Shown one piece after another: positions 10,600 through 21,556 of a stretch of 64,000 nt of DNA; positions within the stretch are counted from its first letter, which is position 1, and each line of letters opens with the position of its first letter. Origin of the DNA: Eretmocerus hayati (taxonomy: Eukaryota; Arthropoda; Insecta; Hymenoptera; Aphelinidae); NCBI GenBank assembly GCA_029851415.1, contig CM056742.1, forward strand, positions 81,024,748-81,088,747, given 5' to 3'. The translations under genes were made by a program, and so were the position numbers. The notes under the pieces are model-generated. The model searched no databases. It was not told the origin of the DNA and was given only the letters and a program-made list of their open reading frames with translations.

Positions 10600-10958
10600 T
10601 GTTTAGAAATTTTGATTTATTCTGAGTAAAACTAATGATTGATTTGAGAATCAATGAGTTTCAAAAAATGGAATTCCAGAATCTATTTTTATTTCCATCA
10701 TGATTGTGTAATTCACGTTCAAACTGTCATGATTTGCGCGGCGTGGCCGTCTGCTGACGCGTCAAAGCCTATCTCTCTCTTTGCTACACTTCCGGTCCAC
10801 GCTTCTCTCATCAATCTATCGTTGGGCATGGCAGCGAGCAGCTCGTTTGCTCTCGCTGCCACTTGTACACGTGCTTTATTGAATAAATTTCAAAGTTAAT
10901 TATTATAATTGGGAGTGCACTTATTGATCGGCCTGACCCGCTTTAAACTTTATAAACA
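10600..10958 (+). repeat. 3' LTR of BEL copy 2
   Basis: It is the direct repeat of 7803-8161, with the same length and ends, preceded by a polypurine tract at about 10581-10599. It contains ATTGAATAAA near 10880. Confidence 0.9.
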
Positions 10959-11939
10959 CTCATTTTAAGCCGCATCGTCGTGCAGAATCGAGCACACTAT
11001 CGCTCTTGGGCTAGATTTGTAGGTTTTTGGTTGTAGAATAAGATGTCGTTCGTACAGCTACAGAATATTCACCGCCCCGAGTGCTGCATCCATTAGGAGA
11101 GCGATGCAGGAAAAAATGTAAAATCGGAGTTCGCTCCAACGAATCATCGCCACTCTGACGCATTGATAGGCACACCCTCGGGCGAAAATTATACGTTTCT
11201 TCACCTCATAATCTATCTTTATATCCCATTTTCAGACCGATCGGTGAACCGCCCCGCCTGTGGCGAGCTGAGGCGTGAGAGAATTATGGCCCTGTTCGGT
11301 CGGAAATTGCGATTTCGTCACGAAGAAGCGTCTCCCAGTACGTTTCCATAGCAAGTAATAGTAGACTTCTGAATAATACGAAACTGTTAAATGTGAGTGG
11401 ATCTTCAAAATGATCTAATGCGAGTGGCGGAAAAAATGCGACTGTTCTTCTGACAACGTGAAAATAGGCCTGTTCGGCCAAACCGCATACTTCGTGAGAT
11501 TTGCCCATAAACGGTGCACTGCGCTACGTATTACTTGAGTGGTAACAAAAAAGGTCGATTCGACCGGATGCGGGTCGTGAAAAAATACCAAGGTATCCTT
11601 GAATTAGAGCTATTCAGGAAGAGAATACAGAAATAGCAACTTTCTCATATCCAGAGAGTTACCTCCAATACATAATAGATCTCTGTATTCACAAGATCAC
11701 GTGGCATACATATGTCTACGTATGATGAAAGTGTAGTGTTACAACCAAACCAGCTCGAAAACTGGAAAGGTAACCCTCAAAATAACCTCCCTGGTTGAAA
11801 CGCAAATGAGGAGAGCTACATTCGGAACACGCTGGAGAGCTACATACAGAGCTACATTCGGAATGCGCTGAACGTACTGCGCGTTACAGCAGGAATAATG
11901 ATTAATTCCATCGATCATATATCTATAACAACATGTATA
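10959..11939. other. Unassigned stretch
   Basis: No gene is supported; reading frames are short and unlike known proteins. A small direct repeat built on GAGAGCTACATTCGGAA(C/T) occurs at about 11810-11870. I see nothing else here. Confidence 0.5.
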
Positions 11940-12800
11940 GAACTATTGGGAACGGGATGGGTTCGCAGTCTAGTAGAGCTGAGGACTCTCCAAATATCAT
12001 CAATGAATTGAAATTTGCATAGCAACTACTTCAGGTTGAGAGCCGCGAGAAAGAGAACAAGTGACCAGACTACCTTTGAGCCCGTACGGAAGAACGCCCG
12101 GGAAATAGGCAACCGAGAATGCACAGCGAGAGCATTGCGATCCGCCTCGATATCACCACACCGTGAAACCACACCGTCTGTTTTGTGAAATATTATCCCC
12201 GGGCCAGGGCATCGCTGAGGCAATCTCACGCGATGGGGTCCAATGGAACAATAGTCCATCTCGCGCTCTCAACTTCGGAGGCATCTGGGAGTCAACTGTC
12301 AGGGACTCCAAACGTCGTTTTTACAACGAGAGATGTCGTTGGAGATGAAGAGCTCAATGGGGGAGAATTCGATACCGTTTCAGCCCAGATTGAAGCTCGC
12401 ATGATCTCTTGCCCTCTGAGTGCAACAATTGTTGATTCTTGAGATGTTTGTTGTCTATCCCTGTGGAATTTATTGATTGGAAGTCCCCTAGTGAGCCCTC
12501 CTTCGCCCCCCACTGAAATTGACAATGATTGATCAGTCTGCCCTAGGTGGCTTTACTCCAACTGATCAGGAACCACTCCTGGAGCAGATAGCAAGAAGAG
12601 TACGTCCCGAAAGTGCGAGAGCGATCCAAGTGGCTTAGGCCAGACCATTCGTTTGCTGTGGGTGATCTCGTCTTGCTCAGGGACAATCTTCTACCTTAAA
12701 GCCAATCGCCACTTGCTCGCGAAATGAGGCTCTGTCCAGGAAGAGATGGACTTGTTCGTCGAATTGTCATTGTTATGCGGCTATGTCATGCTCGCTTGCA
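11940..12800 (+). pseudogene. BEL/Pao fragment 3, integrase C-terminus and DUF5641
   Basis: Around 12205-12348 the plus strand reads GVQWNNSPSRALNFGGIWES then TVRDSKRRF, the usual W.FNPP.APHFGG.WE..V...K. In the next frames come EFDTVSAQIEARMISCPLSA (usual L.T.L.QIEA.LNSRPL), FLIGSPLVSPPSP, and near 12690-12760 DNLLP and CPGRDGLVRRIV (usual PG.DG..RV). Order and spacing fit the end of Pao pol. Stops and frameshifts are frequent, so this is an old, separate copy. The first ~250 bp are included on weak similarity only. No LTR was found. Confidence 0.7.
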
Positions 12801-13389
12801 ATCGGCCCTTCTATATATATTCCCATCTGAAATTCGAATTCTCTTCAGCCCGCTGGCCGCGTTTTCAACCATCGCTTATGGCACGATGTAGCTTCGCTTC
12901 TTGATTGCATGTATTGGATTGATCTTGCGTTTCAATTGTTTTTGTTGCGCTGCGTCACAAGATAAATGCTTATTTCTCATTCAACTTGATTCTCGTGTGA
13001 TGCATTGTTCGTTTCAAGATTAAGATTCCTCAACGAGGCGGGTGTTATGTTTAAGCCGTCTACGTCTATATGAATTTGAACTTGAATACTTCTAGAAAAC
13101 TCTAGATTTCTCAAAGCTTGTCCCGTTGAACTCACCTCGCGTGATTTTGGTTGCGGCTCGTGAGCCACGCTCTCAGCCCTCCCCCGCACACGCCAATTTC
13201 TTTAGTAACAATTTTTCCGAAGTAACTTTCCTTCCGTAAAGAGTTCATCGCTCTATTTTATATGCGAGTGTTTTGATAAGATTCAGTGTAGGCGTTTCAA
13301 TCGACGCAATCAGTTCTTCAGGGCTAAATCGCAAGTGATCATCCCTGACCCGTTTTTATCCTCCTCTCTCAGCCCTCAGCCGTCCCAAC
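12801..13389. other. Unassigned stretch
   Basis: A TATA-like CTATATATATTCCC near 12812 follows the BEL fragment and could belong to its 3' LTR, but no partner LTR is present. The rest is mixed-composition DNA without a supported frame. Confidence 0.4.
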
Positions 13390-13625
13390 TCACAAGGCAC
13401 GTGATGCCCTTACACACACAATGTTGACTTCCCATCTCTCTTGATTGCGAGTCTTTATCACTTTAATATCTTGATAGAAACGTTCGCCTTGCTCTCCACT
13501 AAAATCTCCGAAGTTCCCCGAGGATTGATCAAGATGGTGATCCAAAAAATGTAGCTTGAGGCTCATATTCCATCCTAGAGCTTTGAGATCATCCACTTTC
13601 GAGAGACGGAGCAGATAGGTTGTGC
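13390..13625 (-). pseudogene. Fragment of a widespread uncharacterised arthropod repeat protein (EQGERFxQDI family)
   Basis: The minus strand reads LGWNMSLKLHFLDHHLDQSS, then FGDFSGEQGERFYQDIKVIK and RNQERWEVN. I recognise the pattern LGCNMSLK.HFLH.HLD.FP.N.G..SDEQGERFHQDI..ME.RYQGRW, which ends many unnamed multi-copy proteins in arthropod genomes. No function is known to me. Only this C-terminal piece is left. The 3' tail of LINE copy A begins 25 bases further on (13650), and the open frame runs into it by chance, so the residues before about position 17 are not part of this protein. Confidence 0.55.
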
Positions 13626-14088
13626 GCAAAGCGTTGGATCTAGCAGAGGATTGATTGATTGATTGATTAAACATCTACTGAGGCTATTGGGTATAACCCT
13701 ATCCAGCCCTGATGAGATTCATACAGAAATGAGTTAATTCAAACTGACATACTAATGATTATGACTGATGAAAAGAGTAACTGATGAGTAATTCATTCGA
13801 TATACAATATTTGCAGTACCACTTAAGATGAAGCATAAAAGAGTAACAATGTAAATGATACGAGTTGAGGAAAATCATGTTGATATTTGAAAAATTGATA
13901 ATTCGCTCATCCTATCCTACCTACTAGTAATAATCTGCTCAGGTTAATGAGAGTGCTTCACATGCTGGTGAGCTGAGCCACGAATACTTAATCTGACATT
14001 CAGTCATCATTCAGTAAGTCCTCGAGGAACCTTTCGTTTGGTAAAGGATTGAAAACAAAGACATCTCTCCTTGCTCTTTCTCGCCATC

Positions 14089-15924
14089 TCAAAACGTCAT
14101 CATATAGAAGCTTGTTACGAACCAAAGATTTGAAACTATTTGAAAATTTAACTTGAAAGACCACATCAGGCAATTTGAGTTCTTAAAGGAAGATGCTGTG
14201 ATATGGAAAGAGTTCTTCATGGTATCTGTGCGGGGGATTGCATATAGCAGGGTCGGTGGTGTGTGCTGAGTGGAGACCCGAATGTTTGGAGCATCAATTC
14301 GTAGGTGAAAATGCTTCGCTAGGTGAGAGGGCTGCTTGGTTGATATGATGCCAGAAGCAAGAGGAGCTGTCAAAACTTTCCGACGATCCACATCAAGCCA
14401 ACCTAATGCAAGTCGGTATGGAGTTACTGGAGCAAGCCACGGAATCTGTCCGTGAACAAAGCGAACACATTTATTCAGAATACGATGGAGTTTCTGATTC
14501 TGTGATTGTGAGATGTCGTTATAAATTGTACATGCATAATCGGAAAATGGGAATATAAGGGCCTCGGAAAGTTTTTGTTCTAGTTTCCGCGACAATGCAT
14601 GCTTATGAAAACGCAGCCTATGGAGAGCTCCATGCACACAACTTGATATCGTGTTAACATGTTTTTCCCAATTTATGTTAGACTCAAGATGGACACCTAG
14701 ATCACGAACGTGGTCAGTATGAGAAATAGTGACTCCGTTTATTACCAGCGGTGGAAGTGATGGGAGATTCATGCGACTGGTGTCATGAGCACTCCCTTAA
14801 ATTATAAATTCATTTTTGTCAGGATTGAGTTTGATCAAGTTGTTCTCAGCGCATTGGTATACCCTGTTCGCATCTTGTTTCAGTTGGCGCACACATTCGT
14901 CTAGATCTGATTCGTGGCAATGAGTAAATATGCGAGTATCATCTGCGTAAATGCCATGTATAGTATGTTTTAATACCTGGGGAAGATCATTGATGAAGAT
15001 GGTGAAAAGTAAAGGGCTTAAAACACTTCCTTGCGGTACACCAAGAAAAGTTTGAATGGGTTCAGAGAGACATCCACTTTCATCCCGCACCGATTGACTC
15101 GGTCCAGACAAGGAGCTTGAAAACCATCGAATCACTGAGTCACAACAATCTAGTGATCGAAGATTTCTCAAGATAAGTTTGTGCGAGACAGTATCGAGTG
15201 CTTCCGAGAAATCAAAAAGAATCAAGGGCGTGACCATATAACGGTCGAAGGCAATACGGGCGTCCTCAGTAAATCCCAGGAGCGCAGTTTGTGTCGAGTG
15301 TTGAGGCCGAAAACCAGATTGAAACTTATCAAGTAGGCGTTGGGCTGTGAGATATGACATCAATTGCTTGTGAATAATCCGCTCGAACAATTTGGATGGC
15401 TCATAGAGTATGGAGATGGGTCGAGTGTCTGATGGAGAAGAGGGTGGATGAGACTTCGATAATGGTAAGATGGATGCTATCTTCCAACAATCAGGAAAAA
15501 CTCCCCCTTCGAACAATGTGTTGAGAAATTCAATTAGGTGAGGGCGGAGGATTGGATAAGCTGCCTTCAACATGAAGGTGGATAATGGATCAGTGCCTGT
15601 ACAGTTTTTAGTAGTTTTAGCGAATGCTCCATCAATGTCCTCGCCAGAAATGGGAGACAATTCGAATTGACTTGGAATACTATTTTTCAGAGGACTCCGT
15701 AGTATGTCATCAATTTCAATAGGGAGAAGTGCAGGGGAACCACGTGAAATAGCAGCATAGTGAGTATTCAGCACATGTGGCGAGAAATATTTTCGAGGAG
15801 ATGGGGATTTTGGGGTCGTGACATCCATTGCACTCAGCTGCTTCCAAACATTCCGACTGTCTGTGGATCTTTCTAGTAGAGATGATGAATGTTCATTCTT
15901 AGCAGTGTCGATCTTATTGCTCAC
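14089..15924 (-). pseudogene. LINE copy A, ORF2 reverse transcriptase and C-terminal domain
   Basis: The RT domain spans about 15924-14797. FQSGFRPQHSTQTAL starts the palm, TPLILFDFSEALDTVSHKL is motif A, FLGVPQGSVLSPLLFTIFIN is motif B, and HGIYADDTRIFTH is the YADD catalytic motif. After a frameshift near 14790 the C-terminal part continues to 14089 with FPFSDYACTIYND and VRFVHGQIPWLAPVTPYRLA. The finger region and endonuclease lie beyond the RTE insertion. RT would prime on nicked target DNA. Frameshifts and the insertion make it inactive. Confidence 0.85.
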
Positions 15925-15987
15925 TTTTGACCTGAGCTTATGATGACAAAAAACATCGGTTGGTCTATTCCACTTTTCTGCCCGCCT

Positions 15988-16262
15988 TACTTTTCGTGGC
16001 CTGAAGACAGAATACTTGTAGTCTTCGTCCCTTCAAGAAAAAAATGCAAGAATGTGTTAATCTTCGTGCAGTTGGAGGAGTAAGTGTTACTCTTCGTGGT
16101 CTCAAGCAGTAAGAGATAGTCTTCGTGGCGCTGAAGTATAAGTGTTGATCTTCGTGGCGTACACAGTAGGTGTTGATCTTCGTGGCCGTAGAAAAACAAA
16201 TGCTAATCTTCGGCCCCTATGTTAGTCTTCGTGAGCGTTAGCGCATGTGTTAATCTTCGTAA
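15988..16262 (+). repeat. TCTTCGTGG tandem-like array at the 5' end of the RTE insert
   Basis: About ten units of a variable 25-33 bp repeat share (G/T)TTAATCTTCGTGG(C/T). Units stand near 15990, 16021, 16062, 16090, 16114, 16147, 16176, 16205, 16225 and 16251. No RTE protein can be read through it. Confidence 0.7.
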
Positions 16263-16279
16263 GAGGCGTCGATATGGTC

Positions 16280-17671
16280 ACAAGAGAAAATACCCGAAGA
16301 CTGGCTAAAGTCAGCTATCGTACCAATACCAAAAAAAAAGGAGACAAGATGGAATGTAATAATTTTAGAGGACTGTCTCTTCAAGCTTCGTGCAGTAAAA
16401 TTTTATCCCTCCTATTGATTGAAGAACTCAACCCTTATATTGACGAAATAATCGGAGACTATCAGTGTGGGTTCCGACGGAATCGCCCAACTATCGACCA
16501 AATATACGCGTTACGCCAGATAGCACAGAAAAGATAAGAGCATAGACAACCAGTTCACCACCTATTCGTAGACTTCAAAAAAGCATACGACTCTATAATA
16601 AGATCAAAATTGTTTACGATATTACGTTTGTTAGGCATTCCTGACAAACTAGTGAGAATAATTGCAGTAACGCTGGAGGGAACCCAAGGACGAGTCAGGA
16701 TTGGCAAGGCCCTATCGGAACCATTTGAAATAGTCAGTGGGCTGAAGCAGGGCGATGCGATATCCCCGCCAATTTTCAATTTCCTATCAGAATACGTCAT
16801 AAGACCTTTAGCTCAAAGTAAACGTGGGCTCCGCCTCCAAGCGAACGACGTTATCAAACTCCTGGGGTACGCGGAAGACCTAGAAGTCATAGGTGACACC
16901 AAGCAAAATGTAGAAGAAATTGCAAATATCTTGATCCCAAGCGCGAAAGAAGTAGGCTTAAAGGTAAATGAGTCGAAAACGAAATACATGGTCATGGACT
17001 GTAACAACGCGGATGAAGACACAGATTCTATCCAAATCACGAATTACTCCTTCGAGAAAGTCCCCCTCTTCCCCTATCTTGGGATCACAGTAACGCACGA
17101 TAACAACATAAGAGTAGAGTTTCATAGATGTTCCGTCTCATTACAGAAGCTCTTCAGAGACAAAGACCTCTCACGCGGAACTAAAATAACGATTTACAAA
17201 ACCATCATCTAACCCGTGACTCTCTATGGATGCGAGACTTGGTCAATGACGCAGCTAGATGAAGGGAAGTTCCAGGTATCTGAAAACAAAATACTGCGGA
17301 GTATTTTCGGAACAACTATCGATCAAAGTTCGGGAATCCCTAGAATCAGATATAATGATGAGATGCGCCAACTCTACCGGTCCTCGAGTATTGTCAATGT
17401 CATTAACTACAGGAGGGTACAGTGGATGGGCCATGTAGCGAGAATGGATGAGGAACGTGTAGCGCGGAGGGTACTGGATTTCAAACAAGACTCGCGACGG
17501 GGCAGGGGAAGACCACGTATAAGACTGGAAAAAAGCGTGCTGAGTAAGATAAAAATGACGGGCCGCGATCCCAATGTATGGAGAAACCGAGCACAGGACA
17601 GGAGCGTATGGCGTGATTGCTATCAAGCAGTCAGACACTACCTTTCCAACCCAGATATCGCCCGAGCCTAG
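16280..17671 (+). pseudogene. RTE-clade reverse transcriptase and C-terminal domain
   Basis: The reading begins EDWLKSAIVPIPKK, shifts frame at an A-run near 16330, then continues KGDKMECNNFRGLSL. Motif A is HLFVDFKKAYDS, motif B is GLKQGDAISPPIFNF, and motif C is LLGYAEDLEVIGD (the YADD site now YAED). The C-terminal part is VTLYGCETWSMTQLDEGKF and VQWMGHVARMDEERVARRVL, which is diagnostic of RTE-type elements. Stops at 16535 and 17210 and the frameshift break the frame. The ADD to AED change and the breaks mean it is inactive. Confidence 0.85.
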
Positions 17672-18053
17672 TGTGAGCAACGTGTGATGAACGTATCTGT
17701 GTAACGCTGGCAGCTCAGTAAGAGTGACTCCACTACGTGAAGCGCATATCGTCGCAATACGGAAAAGGACAACTATCGTCCTAGTTGAAAGCGAGGCCGG
17801 GCCTAGCACGAGCGTACGTGTGGTGAACGAACCTCAACAGTGCAAGCGCCCGAAACAGGCCAATACACCTAGAAACGGCCCACCCTCCTCTCACAAGCTG
17901 AGCAGCGGAATTACATCCCAGCATGGAAGAATGCTGGATTAGTTTCAGCTGAAAGGCATGCGAGCGGGAGTGTGGATTACCGAGGCAACAGACCTCGTGG
18001 TCTGAAGGTCTAAACGCGTAGACCCAAGAAAGCCAACTGATGATGATGATGAT

Positions 18054-18657
18054 GTATGCAGCATCACGAGTACGCATGAGCGATCTGATATCTTTAGAGA
18101 TCCACGGTTTCTGATTTGGACGAATGGTAATGTTTCGCTTTGGCGCAAGAAGATCAAAATTATCCAAAGTTGCGCTGGTGAGGGCGCGCGCCATCATTGA
18201 CACCGAGACTTGAGGAGCGGAAGTCGTGGTCGCGAGGGATCTACCGACGTGAGCATATCCATGGTTCGAATCATTGAGCAGTGCATCTATACACAAGTTT
18301 TTTAGACATCTGGTTAACAAAGTTCTTGGTTCTTCACATAGTGACGGGATATTCAACTCAAGACTAATCAGATCATGACCAGCAGCAGAAGGTATATCCA
18401 TTTTTCTATATGAGCGGACGTATTTCAGAGATGGGTTAATAAACAAATTGAGCCAGGTATCTGCTCTAGAGCCATCTGAATAAAGAACATGATGAGTAGG
18501 TTCTGACGGGACTATTTCAAGACTGTAAGATTTCAAGAGGTCTCGGAACCAGTCAGAATCTGGATGCTTCTTGTGCATGTGGAAATTGAAGTCACCCGTT
18601 ATAATGGAGTTTGAATAATTGGGGAGGAATCATTTGAGATCTTCGAAAAATTCTGTG
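18054..18657 (-). pseudogene. LINE copy A, endonuclease C-terminal part
   Basis: On the minus strand HMHKKHPDSDWFRDLLKSYS, EPTHHVLYSDGSRADTWLNL and AGHDLISLELNIP form the C-terminal half of an apurinic-type LINE endonuclease, with AGHD at the place of the conserved SDH. It continues to RPNQKPWISKDIRSLMRTRD and is then cut by the RTE insertion. Any reading below 18054 on this strand is antisense RTE sequence, not LINE. Confidence 0.85.
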
Positions 18658-19996
18658 ACAGAGGGTTCCCGGGCCCGCAAATTCTTGAATATCTAGGCAC
18701 AATGTCACGAATTTCAAGAATCTGTGGGTTACGAGGCCATCTTGTGTATAGGATTTGGGAACTCACAGGTCGGAATATTCTCCTAAAGTATCAAACATAG
18801 AAACCCACAGGATGTGGGACCCTCCTTGGTTTTGCGATTTGGAAATCAATGGATTAGAGAGACATTCAAAGAATGCGGGAATAGTGAAGGTAGTTCAAAA
18901 GATGTGATAGATACAGTTCATTGTGTGATGGCCTGAGCTCGAATAGAGCTCTAACATGATGACCCCCGTTCACGTTCTCGGAACGAGAATGGTTCGAGCG
19001 GAGATGTGTAGCATCCCGCTCCTGCGTGGTAACACGAACATTCATGGATATTATCCTCTTGCAATTTTTGCGACAATCAAAATGCGATTAGCAAATGGAT
19101 CTAACCTAATTCTGTGGGAGTGTAGAGTCGAAAAGATCCTCCGGAAAAGTGAAGTTCATTCAGCATCAACTCAAGCCTTACTGTCATTGAGCATTTTGCC
19201 TCATGCGTAACGCTTAGTAACACCGATTGCGTTATTCTTTCAAGCTGGCTCAGGCCATACATTTGGGTCTGAAGGTTGGCTCGCCGATCATTCCGCTGGA
19301 GTTTCCTTTCCGGAGCTCTTGAGTCCGCGCTATCGTCTCCGCCCAAACACCTTAGAGAAGTGTGACAGAGCGTCTATTCAAGAAGTGGTGAGCCACCGGT
19401 TGGAATCGATCCTGCATTTGAGAATTGGCGTTACCCACATATATAGCTGCAGTAGGGCCAGCGCTATCAATCGGTCCTCAAGTTGAGCTGCAGTGGGGTC
19501 ACCTACCGAAACGTCCTTATGGTTTTTCTGACTCATCACTTCGGCCTCCAGAAGACTGACAACTAACCATGATTTCGCTTTCCTCTCGAGTGATATCAGG
19601 GCGATGCGGTCACCGTGCATGGCGACCATGGACCTTGAAAATTCATCTTACATGGAAAATTTGATGATCCAAAGTGTGAGATGAGTTGTCGAATACTTGT
19701 TATTGTCCAACTTGTAATCATCAAGCCGTCGCTTAGCCCAAGTCACAAGAGAATCAGGGAGAAATGGAAATAATTCGACCCAGGGAACCCCCTAACCTAC
19801 AATATACGCACATTTTCAATCCCATCTTCCTCCAATTCTCTTGCGATTTGGGCTCAAGGACGAGTGGACGAATCTAAGTTAGGTGATAGCGTATATTTGT
19901 GCACTCGTTGTTTAGCCCAAATCGCAATGGAATCGGAGAAAGATAGGAATGATTTTCGGCTTGCATGTGACCGCATCGCCTCAAGAATCTACATAC
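18658..19996. other. Unassigned stretch with a short imperfect palindrome
   Basis: No gene is recognised. Two minus-strand frames (19378-19629 with DPTAAQLEDRLIALALLQLY, and 19101-19346) have a Gag-like look but match nothing I know. At about 19830-19955 TTGCGATTTGGGCTCAAGGA pairs imperfectly with TTTAGCCCAAATCGCAA, so this is probably another small foldback. Confidence 0.4.
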
Positions 19997-21556
19997 GAGT
20001 CATTCTTTTTAATATCGCCAGGTTTTGTGTCGGGGGGTCAGGGATTTCTCTGTAACTTTGGGTACATGTTGTATATGATAAAAGAAGATGGAAAGCACAG
20101 TTCTTAGGTCCCGAAAGTCATCCGCGCGAGTTTGGCGCCCTATTTTCGTTTTCAAAATCCGTGAAAAATTCGATTTTTCAACTTTTTGATTGATTCCTCA
20201 CCAGTATGGAACCCAATAAAAAAGTTATCCAAGACACATATTTCGACGTGGAATGAGCTGAATTTTGCGAAAAAAATACTCTCAGATCCGTCAAAGATGA
20301 ACATAACCTCAAAAAAGTGGTTTTTTTCAGAAAAACCCAATTTTCAAGCCTTAGGCCCTATTTTATCTCAAATTTGACATTTTCATCGGATTCCTCGTCA
20401 AATTTTACGTCGAAAACCGTTTTTCACAAATTGGGCTGAGAATGGGTTTGGCCACCATAATAATAACTTTAGCAGTATATATAGTATAATAATAACTTTA
20501 CCTGTAGCAGGACCGTAAAAATAGCGCTAAATTGTTCGTTTCGGGAGGGACACTTATTACACTGGACAACGAAATATTGGGTCAGAAGTAGCGCATTGAT
20601 CAAACAACGACTCTTTCGTGTATTTTTCGGCGTAGAAACCGAATCCGAAACCAGTTTTGCACCTAGACATCAGGAATTTTTTCAAACCGCGAAATACTGA
20701 GCTTCTAAAAAACTGCATTTTTAGTGTTTTTTGATGATTTTGTAGATACATGATTTTGATGGTGCAACCTTGCAGCGGGCTTTGAGCCCACCCGGACTAT
20801 GATTTCTCACGTATTTTGATCTGCCAAACACGATGGAAGTTGTTTTAGAGGGCTAGCATGCGTTCGAAACAAAGGACAAGCTGATTTTTCGAGCTGCTAT
20901 CAGGAGAGTTTGGACGATTTCGTGATAAATCTCAAAGTGATCACGGAATTGATCAGAAACACCCTCTGCAATACCACGAGAGCGCATTCTTTTTCTATTT
21001 GCACACACTAAGGGAATGATGTTTGCAGTCGCCTAAAAGTGGATTAGTCGAATATATGTATAATCCTGAAAAAAAACTTTTGATCTATTCCGAAATCTAT
21101 TCCTCGCGTGAGTTCAAGCCTCCTCGTATTGGATCAATGCTCGAGTTTTTGAACCTAGAAGCCACTCAAACTACTAGAACAATGTCATTTCGTTGATTGA
21201 TTGATTGATTAAACATTTATTGAGGCTATTGGGTATAACCCTATTCAGCCCTGATGAGATTCATACAGAAATGAGTTAATTCATACTGACATACTAATGA
21301 TTATGACTAATGGAAAGAGTAACTGATGAGTGATTCATTTGATATACAGTATTTGTAGTACTACTTAAGATAAAGCATAAAAGAGTTACAATGTGAATGA
21401 TACGAATTTAGAAGGGTCACGTTGATATTCGAAAAATTGATAATTCGCTCATCCTATCTTACCTACTGATAATAATCTGCTCAGGTTAATGAGAGTGCTT
21501 CACATGCTAGTGAGCTGAGTTACAAATACTCAGCCCGACATTCAGTCATCATTCAG

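Larger units (their letters stand above)
7803..10958 (+). mobile_element. BEL/Pao retrotransposon copy 2, internally deleted, both LTRs present
   Basis: Two direct repeats of 359 bp (7803-8161 and 10600-10958), both TGTTTAGA...TATAAACA, flank a 2.4-kb interior with a primer-binding site at 8167 and pol remnants from about 8402 to 10483. A purine-rich tract (GGAGAAAGTGGGCGGAA) abuts the 3' LTR. Gag, protease and RT are missing: the 5' leader jumps straight to RNase H near 8400. The flanks (TACAT and CTCAT) do not give a clean duplication. Confidence 0.9.
15988..18053 (+). mobile_element. RTE-clade LINE inserted in LINE copy A
   Basis: The junctions are exact against copy B: GCCCGCCT ends at 15987 and TGTATGCAGCATC resumes at about 18053. 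The insert carries RTE-type RT and a (TGA)n 3' tail (18037-18053), the short microsatellite end usual for RTE elements. Its first ~275 bp are a TCTTCGTGG repeat array. It is 2.07 kb long and 5'-truncated, because the endonuclease is missing. Confidence 0.85.
13650..18657 (-). mobile_element. I/Jockey-superfamily LINE, copy A, 5'-truncated and split by an RTE insertion
   Basis: Aligned by eye with copy B (21192-25545), this copy runs from a (GATT)n tail at 13650-13668 to 15987, and resumes at 18054 to 18657, where similarity stops inside the endonuclease domain. The missing 5' part fits the truncation usual for LINEs. The interruption at 15988-18053 is an RTE element. Removing it restores a continuous match to copy B. 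Confidence 0.85.

Noticed and set aside
17781..18578. A 265-codon minus-strand frame
   Set aside because: It is a chimera: 18054-18578 is LINE endonuclease, but 17781-18053 is antisense to the nested RTE element.
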